A DNA stretch of 64,000 nucleotides from Bacteroidaceae bacterium (GTDB taxonomy: Bacteria > Bacteroidota > Bacteroidia > Bacteroidales > Bacteroidaceae). Below are positions 17,115-24,930 of this stretch, piece after piece. The stretch spans positions 159,522-223,521 of the forward strand of contig JAFSKK010000063.1 in NCBI GenBank assembly GCA_017448965.1. Direction: 5' to 3'. Each line of letters begins with the position of its first letter. Within the stretch, counting starts at the first letter, position 1. The notes beneath the pieces were generated by a model that was not told the origin of the DNA, did no database searches, and was given only the letters and a program-made list of their open reading frames with translations. The position numbers and the translations under genes are program-made.

Positions 17115-20100
17115 TTATTGTTTGCTTTCGCGAATGTGCTGCAGGAAATCCACCTCCACAATGCGGAGTTCGCCCTTGACCTTCTCGCTCCCGGGGGTCT
17201 TGTAGAGGTCGAGTTCCGTGGCGGCTCCTCCAGCGAGTTCGGTCACTTGGCCGAAAGCATCCTTATCGGTGGCGGTGCCTGTCTGTCGGATGGTGTATCG
17301 CTTAGCGCGCACAGGTTTCTCGATGAAGAGGGAGATGTAGCCCAACGACTTGTCAGTGTTGCCCTTCCAAACGAGTTGGTCGTCGGCCAGCACTTCGATG
17401 GGGTAGGAGCGTTGACGCCAGCCTGTGAGTTTGAGGCTGATTTCGTCTATGGCGGCTGGTTCGCTGAGTTCGTAGGTGATCCAAGCGGTGGAGAGCCTGC
17501 CGTCGTTGCGCCATTCGGAGAGTTCGTTGTCATCCCAACTGCGCTGCGCTTTGTCCGCATTGGTTCCAGCATTGGCAGCAACGATGCTGATGGTGCGCTT
17601 CTTGTCCGTATAAGAGGGAGTGGTGGGTGTTTCTCCACGGTCGAGCACACAGTGGAGATGGTCGGAGGCGATGTGGCGCGAGAGTCCTGCATCCATCTGC
17701 TGAGTGTCGGCTTTCGAGTTCCATTCGAGCACGGCATCCTGCATATCCTTAGCATGTGCTGTGAGCCGTATCTTGCCAGGCGTGGTGGTGGAACGCACGA
17801 GCACACGGTTCACACCAGCCTCCACAGGCAGGACTTTGGAGAGGATGTAGTTGTCGCCGTCGGGACTTTTGGCGATGCCGCCACGCCATTCGCCTTCACC
17901 CTCCAAGGTCCAGTGGATGAAGCGGTTGTCGAGCGGACAGCGTTGGCCATCCTTATCGACAATCTCCACCTGAATGAGGGCAAGGTCACTCCCGTCAGCC
18001 TTCATGCCGCCGTCGGGATTCTGCATGAGGGTCAGTTGGATGTGGTCGGCTTTCCCTGCCGTCTTGTGGGAGGCTTCCGACTCCACGGTGGTGCCATCGG
18101 CAGCATAACTGATGGCCTTCACCTCGCCTGACTGATAAGGCACATCCTTGAACGTATGCAGGAAGGTGTATTCAGGCTTGTCCGATTTGCCCACCGATTT
18201 GCCGTTCACAAAGAGTTCCACCACAGGTGATGTGGACACCACATACACATCCTTCACCACGCCGTCAGGGTAGTTCCAATGGCCGATGATGTGGCTGGCC
18301 TTGTGCTCCACATCCACCCATGAGTTCCACATCACCTGATGGGCAAAGAAAGCATCCTTCTCGATGCGCATGGCATCCACCACACCGCTGGTGCGGTAGT
18401 TCATCTCCGAGCGGCCATGCGTGTTGGTGTCGGAGAAGACAATCTTCACGCCTCCGCTGCTCACCCTTCTGCCCATGCCAGGACGCACTACATAGTAGTC
18501 GTGCCAACGGCGAATCATTTCGATGGTGAGTTGGTCTTGATTCTGATTATAGATGTCGGCAGGAGCCTTGCGGTAGTAAGGCCCTGCTCCTTGTTTGTGG
18601 TAGGGGTAGGAAAAGTCATCCCAGTACATGCGGTAGCCCTCATCGCGGCAATACTCCATCGCCCACATCGGGTGCTTGCCGCTTTTGTTGATGTAGAGCA
18701 TCTCGCCACCATATTCCGCCTCGTCGATGTCGAGCATCTCACGCGAACCGATGGCACGGCCTCCATGAGGGTCGTACTGATTGCGGATGGCAAGGAGTTC
18801 CTGTATATGCTCACGGCTGATGCTCTCGTTGCCGCCCTCGTAGAAGAGAATGGAGGGGTTGTTGCGGTTGTAGATGATGGCATCGCGCATCAGTTCTGTG
18901 CGTTGTGTCCAATGTCTGCCCTCTGCATCCTTCTCCGCGTCGCCAGCAGGCATCGCCTGAATGAGTCCTACGCGGTCGCACGACTCCACATCCTGTTTGG
19001 AGGGGGTGACGTGCATCCAGCGCACGAGGTTGCCGCCCGACTTCACGAGCAGGTCGTTCGAGTAGTCGCTCATCCATGCAGGCACATCAATGCCGACGGA
19101 TGGCCATTCGTTCGAGGTGCGCTGCGCATAGCCGTGCATCATGATGCAGCGGTCGTTGAGCCATATTTTGCCTTCGCTGAAACGGGTCTTGCGGAAGCCT
19201 GTGCGGAGAGGAACCTCATCGATGGGAGAACCATTGAGCACGAGTCGGGATTTCACCGTGTAGAGATAGCCGTAGCCCCATGACCAGAAGTGGATGCCTG
19301 TGAGCCGTTTGCTGGCAGTAAGAGTGACCGTGTCGCTTGCTGCTATCAGCGCTGGCTTGCCGGTGAACTTCGCCACCTGCTTGCCGTCGATGTCAAGCAC
19401 CTCCACTTGCAAGGTGACCGTTTGTGCCTGAGTGGATGCGTTGACCACTTGCGACTCCACATGGGCTGTCACCTTCTTCCCCTTGATGTCGTAGTCAGTA
19501 CCATACACATAAGTGCCTGTGGTGCCTAAGTTGGAGTAGAGGGGAAGGGTCTGATAGATGCTGCCCGTCACGTGCAGATGGACATTCTTGGGCAGGCCAC
19601 CCATGTTCATGTTGAAGTTCTTGTTGTTCCACTGGAACGAGGTGGGCTGGAGCATATTGCCAGGCAAATCATTCCCGTCCTTGGTGGCTGTTGCATCTTT
19701 GGGGGCTTTCAGTTCTGTTCCATCGGTGTTCTTCTCGTGGTATGCCCAATCGTTGTCGGTGAGCACTTCGAGGCGGTTCTCTTTCCCCATCAGGAGATAA
19801 GGGGTCAATTCGAAACCGAATGCCATCACGCCGTTCTGATGGATGCCAAGGCGATGTCCGTTGAGCCACACTTCTGCGCTCTGACGCGCTCCTTCGAACT
19901 CGATGAACACGTGCTTTCCTGCCCACTCTTGGGGTGCTGTGAACACCTTTGTGTAGCGGCATGTGTCGTCGGGCAGTTGGTGGATGTCCACCCGATATGC
20001 CCAATCCTCATTCCACGCATGGGGCAGCGTGACTGTTTGGGTCTCGTCAGGATGGAGAATCGCCTCCTTGGGATAGTGAATCTGCCAGTTTCCGTTGAAG

Positions 20101-20171
20101 TTGAGCCTTTGCCGTTGTGCTGCCAACGTGACAGCACAAGCCAGCAAGGCAATGGTCAGCGTCTTTCTCAT
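17115..20171 (-). CDS. Glycoside hydrolase family 2 enzyme, large secreted form
   Basis: The 1018-residue protein has a signal peptide ending LAAQ and the GH2 sandwich (PHAWNEDWAY, GARQSAEVWLNG). Its TIM barrel carries Glu449 in FYEGGNES as likely acid/base and Glu506 in MWAMEYC as likely nucleophile. Downstream are an Ig-like DUF4982-type segment (PVVELFVNGKSVG) and a final beta-sandwich resembling an F5/8 type C domain (about 850-985). The start codon overlaps the stop of the PL11 gene (ATGA), so translation is coupled. This context points to a beta-galactosidase-type enzyme acting on rhamnogalacturonan side chains or oligosaccharides; the exact substrate is inference. Confidence 0.85.
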   Translation of the reverse strand: MRKTLTIALLACAVTLAAQRQRLNFNGNWQIHYPKEAILHPDETQTVTLPHAWNEDWAYRVDIHQLPDDTCRYTKVFTAPQEWAGKHVFIEFEGARQSAEVWLNGHRLGIHQNGVMAFGFELTPYLLMGKENRLEVLTDNDWAYHEKNTDGTELKAPKDATATKDGNDLPGNMLQPTSFQWNNKNFNMNMGGLPKNVHLHVTGSIYQTLPLYSNLGTTGTYVYGTDYDIKGKKVTAHVESQVVNASTQAQTVTLQVEVLDIDGKQVAKFTGKPALIAASDTVTLTASKRLTGIHFWSWGYGYLYTVKSRLVLNGSPIDEVPLRTGFRKTRFSEGKIWLNDRCIMMHGYAQRTSNEWPSVGIDVPAWMSDYSNDLLVKSGGNLVRWMHVTPSKQDVESCDRVGLIQAMPAGDAEKDAEGRHWTQRTELMRDAIIYNRNNPSILFYEGGNESISREHIQELLAIRNQYDPHGGRAIGSREMLDIDEAEYGGEMLYINKSGKHPMWAMEYCRDEGYRMYWDDFSYPYHKQGAGPYYRKAPADIYNQNQDQLTIEMIRRWHDYYVVRPGMGRRVSSGGVKIVFSDTNTHGRSEMNYRTSGVVDAMRIEKDAFFAHQVMWNSWVDVEHKASHIIGHWNYPDGVVKDVYVVSTSPVVELFVNGKSVGKSDKPEYTFLHTFKDVPYQSGEVKAISYAADGTTVESEASHKTAGKADHIQLTLMQNPDGGMKADGSDLALIQVEIVDKDGQRCPLDNRFIHWTLEGEGEWRGGIAKSPDGDNYILSKVLPVEAGVNRVLVRSTTTPGKIRLTAHAKDMQDAVLEWNSKADTQQMDAGLSRHIASDHLHCVLDRGETPTTPSYTDKKRTISIVAANAGTNADKAQRSWDDNELSEWRNDGRLSTAWITYELSEPAAIDEISLKLTGWRQRSYPIEVLADDQLVWKGNTDKSLGYISLFIEKPVRAKRYTIRQTGTATDKDAFGQVTELAGGAATELDLYKTPGSEKVKGELRIVEVDFLQHIRESKQ

Positions 20172-23100
20172 TTTCGGATGTAGACTTTGATGCCGTTAAT
20201 AATGTATGAACCTGAATGTGTAATCGTCTTGATGCGTCGGCCAGCCATATCGCAAATGATGTCATGCTCTGTGAGTTGGTCGGCTGAGAGTTCACGAATG
20301 CCTACAGGGTCGGCAATGATGCGGATGATGCCATCGCTGGCCAATGCGGAGGTGTCCCACAAGTAACCAGGTCTTGGTGTTTCAGGCAACAGTGTCACTT
20401 CGCCATTGAGGGTGATGGTGCCCGTACCTGTGAAGAGGTGGAGTTCTGTTCCATCTTCATAGGTGTAGTTGCTGTTGAGTTGTTCTGTCAGGTCAATCGT
20501 CGGAGAGGTCAGTTTCACATTTCCTGCCACCTTGAAAGCATCGCAGGTGGTGCTTGTTGCCGTTGAACGAGTGCGTACACGCAAGGTGGAACCTGCTGCC
20601 ATCGTGAGTGTGCCGTTGAGGGTGAGTGTGCCTACTGTTGTAGTTGACTTGCCAGCACCTAATGTGCCACCATTTTGTACGCTCACATTCTTTGCTTGTC
20701 CTGTTCCTGCCAATCGGCCACCATTGCGAACGGTGATGGTGCCTGTTGTGGTGGAAGCGGAAGTGTTTTGTGCCAAAATCTCACCTCCATAGATGTTGAT
20801 GGCTGCCTCAGATGCACCTGTCAGCGTCAGCACGCCATCGCCATACTTGTTGAGAGTGGCCGATGAATTGAATTTGCCTGCAAATGTGGTGCTCGTGCCA
20901 AGATAGCCCACGTTCCAAACGCCTGTGCCAAACGAGGCATCCGCAGCCGTTCCTTGCAGGGCACCTATCTTGTTCGTGCGGCTTTCCTCGGTGCCGCTCT
21001 GACTCTTCACGTTCGCCACATACACGCCTGCTCCAGGCTCGAATGTGCCTTTCGATAGGTCGAGTGTGTTGGAGATGCGGAACTGACCGCTGGTGGGATT
21101 CAGCGTACCCTCAAACGCGGAGCAGTTGGTCTCGAAGTCACCCCGCACGTAAGGGAAACTGATTTTCATGGTGCCTTCACCCGTCAGTTTTCCTTGCATC
21201 TTGCAGCGTTGCCCACCATCGATGGTCAGTGTCTTGCCCTTCTGAATGTTGATGGTGTTGGTGATGGCTGGCACAGCAGAAGTTGAGTTGTTGTTGAATA
21301 TGCGGAAAGACGCGTTGCCTTTCACATCGATGGTGGAGCCAGCCTTTCCGATAGTAGCATTCCATGCACCTTGCGACAGGGTTCCTGCTACCAGGACGGT
21401 TCCAGCATATCCGTTGGTGCCACCATAATTGAGATTCAGTTGTCCTGCCCCTTTCTTCACCAACACACCCTTACCTGTCAAGGCTGATTGCAAGGTGGTG
21501 GTGCTGTTGGCGGGCACGTTGATGCTGGCAGAATCGGTCAGCACCACATTGCGGTTGGTGGCTGCATTGGTGTGGTTGACGGTCAGGGTGGCCTTGCCTA
21601 TCTCTATGGTGGAGCCTGCACCAAAGCAACTTTCGGTGTCCTTATTTTCCAGGTTCTTTACGGTCACGCTACCGCTGTTCAGAATGGTCTTGCCTGTATA
21701 GTTGCTCTTGGTGGCATTGAGCACCACGGTGCCCGTTCCGTCCATCACAAAGTTACCTTCGCCGCTGAATCCACCTTCGCCATTGAAGGTGTAAGTGCCG
21801 CTATTGTGGGTGAAGCGCACTCCATTGGTCACCATCTTGTCGGTGAGGGTGACGGTGCGTCGTGTGGCTTCTTCTGGGAAAATGACCTCATCGTTGGTCA
21901 CGAAGGAAGTGGCTTCGTCGTTGAGGGAGAAGTTGGCGGTCTGATAGTCCCAATTGCTGTCTTCCACGCCTGTCCAGCGCACGTTGGTGGCAGGGTCACG
22001 CATGCCGCGAATGACCAGCACAATTTGTTTCTCACGTGCTTCAATCGCATAGTTTAACCCCACCAAGCCACGAACTTTGATGTTCTTGACATCAGCTGTC
22101 AATGTGCCTGTACATTCCATCAGGACGTATTCTCCCTCTGCTGGCACGTTTTCTACAGGTACGATCGTGAAGGTGTTGGTCTTCTTGAAGGTGAGGTCGC
22201 CATTCACTTTCACCAGGTCGCACTTCACTTCATCTTGCGTCTGAAGGTTCATCTCCACAAACACATCGCCCGACAAGGTCATGCTGGTGTTGGAGGTGAT
22301 GATGCCAAAGGGTGCCTCTTTTGTGCCAGGAGAGAGACGGCATCCTTCGTAATTCAAACCACCCTCGAAGACAGTTCCACCTGTCAGTGTGGCGTTTCCT
22401 CCCAATGTGCCTTTGGCTCTGAGTGCCAATGGGGCGGCAATCGTTCCATTCACTACCAGCATTCCCTCGCTGATGATGAGCGAATCCGTCGAGGTGATGT
22501 CACCATTCAGCGTGGTTGTGCCTAAGAGTGATTTATACACTGCTCCCCCTGCAATGTTTCCCTCCAATACATAGTCGTGCTTCAGTGGATTCATGAAATA
22601 GGTGGCGGCGGGTTTGATATTTCCTGATATACTGATCGTATTGCTGTTGTTGCCACTGACATCAAACACCACGCTCTTGCCGTCTGCGTATGCTTGTGCC
22701 TGTTTCTGGTCGAAAGAAGTGAAACAGGTTGCTCCTATGCTCCAATCGCCTTCGCGATAGCGGAGGTCTGTCTCCATCACGGGAGGAAGTGGTGGCATCG
22801 GCATGCCGACACCCAGATAGAAGCTGGTGTTGGGATGCTGATAGTAGCCACGTGTGGTGCAGTCGAGACGATAGTGCGGATCTTGCTGCAAGCAGTAGAT
22901 GCTGTAGTTGGTGGGGATGGCGGTGGTGTAGCCTGTCAGTCCTGTGCTGGAGCTTTCATTCTGTTTGGCAAGGATGACTTCCTCACGCCAGTCTCCTGTG
23001 ATGTCACCCATAAAAGCTGGTCGTGTACCTGTTCCTCCATGTGTAGCCCATGAGGATTCTTGTGAGAACTCGATGAGTCGTCCTTTTCCTCTCACGGTCG

Positions 23101-24766
23101 TAATCATCATGTTGGTGCCATATCCACTGCCACCAGGAGAACTCAGTTCTTCGCGCAGCAGGTCTTCGTTCCACCACACTCCTTCAAACATGGTCTTAAT
23201 GCCCCATTGTGTACGGGTTTCACCAGTTGGTGTGCCTTCGCAGTCATACAGATAATCATCTGTGAAACTATAGATTTCATATCCCTTATGATTGGGGTCA
23301 ATATCCATGCAGGCACCACGCCCCACATCATACACGCTGGGCAGATACCACTCTTTCAAACGTTCGCCTGTGGCTGGGTCGTAAATCAGTTGTCCTAACA
23401 ACGCGCTCTGCTGAATGGCATAACATTCCATGCCTGGACGGTCGGGATTGATGTCGCTGAGAATCCAACGGTCGCCATGTCCGATGCCAGGGCTATGGAA
23501 TGTGCCCTTCAAGGGGTTGACACTGTAACCGCCCTGACACATCTCGTCGAAGCCGTCGCCGTCCACATCTGCCACGCGCAACTGGTGGAACTCTGCTGGC
23601 CAAGGTGACTTGTCGTTGCGGCTCCATGTGGAACTGTGGTGCCAGTTGGAGGGCACGCCATTTTTCCACTCATAATCCCAAGAGAATACATAATTATGGT
23701 GAGTCTTGTTGTTGTCGCGATCAAGACATTCCATGACGAGCGAGGGATGGATGCCGTCGAGATAGCAGATGGAGAAGTGTCCTTCGAGAGTTGCATAGCC
23801 AAAACTCATGTACTTGGCACGGCTATTGCGTGTCCATGTGTCTGATCCATCGGTCACTTCGCTATATTTCAACTCATTGCAGGCAATCTCGGCTCCTGTT
23901 GCACCATCTATCACGGAGATGTAAAACGGTGGCAACTTGGTTGATTGCTTGCTGTAGTCGATGATGCCATCGCCATCGGTATCGCCTGTTGTGCTGCCAT
24001 TGGCATATTTTCCCCATGTTTCATTGGCCTTGTCCCAAAAGCGTGTGCCATCGGAACTGCGGATGATGACCTCGCATTTGCCATCGCAGTTGATGTCGTA
24101 TGCTAGTACCATGTCATTCTGGCCACCACATATATTTATATTAGGACCGATATCAACTGTCCAGAGCAAGGTGCCATCCAGTTTGTAACCCTGGATTTTA
24201 TGGCTGGTAGTCAAATCCACATCGCCAGCGTTTTCAGCATCATCAGAAGACACACCAGCATAAAGCCTGTCCACCACCACGGCATCCACTTCACCATTGC
24301 CATCTAAGTCCATGGGCCACACGAATTTCGTGCGATAATCGTTTCTGGCAATCACTTTGTTGTCAAAATCGAAGTTAAACCACACGTTTGGCCATGCTTG
24401 TGTCTTATATAAGAAAGGTGTACTTTGTGGACTCTCCACACCATTCACGATAGCTGTTACGGCATATTCTGTGTTGTTGGAAAGGTTTGAAGGCGTGTAG
24501 TTCGTCTTTTTCAACGGTGTGCTGTTCATTTTCGTCCAAGAAGTGGTACCGTAGGCGCGTTTGTACACGTTGTAGGTGGTGCCTTCTGGTTCAGCTGCCA
24601 GTTTACGCCATGAAATCAGTTTGCCTGCTTCGCCGAATCGGGTTTGGGAGTTCCATGTGCGGTCGACGGCTACCACGCCTCGTCCTGCCGGTTGAATGAT
24701 TCTTTGGGCTAATGTGGCGAGGTGCATCAGCACAAGCGCCGAAAGGAATAGGATTGTTCGTTTCAT
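20168..24766 (-). CDS. Giant PL11 rhamnogalacturonan lyase with autotransporter-like repeats
   Basis: The 1532-residue protein begins with a signal peptide (to LATLAQ). About residues 25-660 match family 11 rhamnogalacturonan lyases (GRGVVAVDRTWN, VSWR-like ISWRKLA, MDLDGNGEVDAVVVDR and Asp-rich calcium-loop motifs), which cleave the Rha-GalA backbone by beta-elimination. Residues about 690-1440 are Gly/Thr/Asn-rich repeats such as GKTILNSGSVTV and TLNGTLTMAAGSTL, like passenger-associated repeats of autotransporter beta-helices. The last about 45 residues (IICDMAGRRI, YIINGIKVYIRK) look like a type IX sorting tail. Typical PL11 enzymes are about 600-650 residues, so the fusion is unusual. 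It heads an operon with GH2. Confidence 0.88.
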   Translation of the reverse strand: MKRTILFLSALVLMHLATLAQRIIQPAGRGVVAVDRTWNSQTRFGEAGKLISWRKLAAEPEGTTYNVYKRAYGTTSWTKMNSTPLKKTNYTPSNLSNNTEYAVTAIVNGVESPQSTPFLYKTQAWPNVWFNFDFDNKVIARNDYRTKFVWPMDLDGNGEVDAVVVDRLYAGVSSDDAENAGDVDLTTSHKIQGYKLDGTLLWTVDIGPNINICGGQNDMVLAYDINCDGKCEVIIRSSDGTRFWDKANETWGKYANGSTTGDTDGDGIIDYSKQSTKLPPFYISVIDGATGAEIACNELKYSEVTDGSDTWTRNSRAKYMSFGYATLEGHFSICYLDGIHPSLVMECLDRDNNKTHHNYVFSWDYEWKNGVPSNWHHSSTWSRNDKSPWPAEFHQLRVADVDGDGFDEMCQGGYSVNPLKGTFHSPGIGHGDRWILSDINPDRPGMECYAIQQSALLGQLIYDPATGERLKEWYLPSVYDVGRGACMDIDPNHKGYEIYSFTDDYLYDCEGTPTGETRTQWGIKTMFEGVWWNEDLLREELSSPGGSGYGTNMMITTVRGKGRLIEFSQESSWATHGGTGTRPAFMGDITGDWREEVILAKQNESSSTGLTGYTTAIPTNYSIYCLQQDPHYRLDCTTRGYYQHPNTSFYLGVGMPMPPLPPVMETDLRYREGDWSIGATCFTSFDQKQAQAYADGKSVVFDVSGNNSNTISISGNIKPAATYFMNPLKHDYVLEGNIAGGAVYKSLLGTTTLNGDITSTDSLIISEGMLVVNGTIAAPLALRAKGTLGGNATLTGGTVFEGGLNYEGCRLSPGTKEAPFGIITSNTSMTLSGDVFVEMNLQTQDEVKCDLVKVNGDLTFKKTNTFTIVPVENVPAEGEYVLMECTGTLTADVKNIKVRGLVGLNYAIEAREKQIVLVIRGMRDPATNVRWTGVEDSNWDYQTANFSLNDEATSFVTNDEVIFPEEATRRTVTLTDKMVTNGVRFTHNSGTYTFNGEGGFSGEGNFVMDGTGTVVLNATKSNYTGKTILNSGSVTVKNLENKDTESCFGAGSTIEIGKATLTVNHTNAATNRNVVLTDSASINVPANSTTTLQSALTGKGVLVKKGAGQLNLNYGGTNGYAGTVLVAGTLSQGAWNATIGKAGSTIDVKGNASFRIFNNNSTSAVPAITNTINIQKGKTLTIDGGQRCKMQGKLTGEGTMKISFPYVRGDFETNCSAFEGTLNPTSGQFRISNTLDLSKGTFEPGAGVYVANVKSQSGTEESRTNKIGALQGTAADASFGTGVWNVGYLGTSTTFAGKFNSSATLNKYGDGVLTLTGASEAAINIYGGEILAQNTSASTTTGTITVRNGGRLAGTGQAKNVSVQNGGTLGAGKSTTTVGTLTLNGTLTMAAGSTLRVRTRSTATSTTCDAFKVAGNVKLTSPTIDLTEQLNSNYTYEDGTELHLFTGTGTITLNGEVTLLPETPRPGYLWDTSALASDGIIRIIADPVGIRELSADQLTEHDIICDMAGRRIKTITHSGSYIINGIKVYIRK

Positions 24767-24809
24767 CTTGTAGAGATTATGTGATGATTGTTAGTTAGTT
24801 TTTTCTGCT

Positions 24810-24818
24810 GCAAAGGTA
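24810..24818 (-). promoter_or_regulatory. -7 element upstream of the PL11 gene
   Basis: On the minus strand TACCTTTGC lies 44 bases before the PL11 start codon. No matching -33 TTG is seen at the normal distance, as expected of a promoter that depends on an activator. Confidence 0.5.
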
Positions 24819-24903
24819 TCGGTTTTGCCATCCTTAGGGGGTAAAATACATCACAAAGACGTATAATTTTGTACCAATTCGAGGTGGAGAGGTCAAAAAT
24901 GAT

Positions 24904-24911
24904 TACTTTTG
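24904..24911 (+). promoter_or_regulatory. -7-like element upstream of the AraC-type regulator
   Basis: TACTTTTG fits TAnnTTTG and lies 20 bases before the regulator's start. No -33 TTG is found at the expected spacing, so this is a weak call. Confidence 0.35.
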
Positions 24912-24930
24912 CGGCTGATTTTGTGTATTT

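Noticed and set aside
17091-18131. 346-codon plus-strand frame with a signal-peptide-like start, just after an orphan promoter
   Set aside because: It is fully antisense to the well-supported GH2 gene, resembles no family, and long antisense frames are common here because of codon bias. The promoter itself is kept as a finding.
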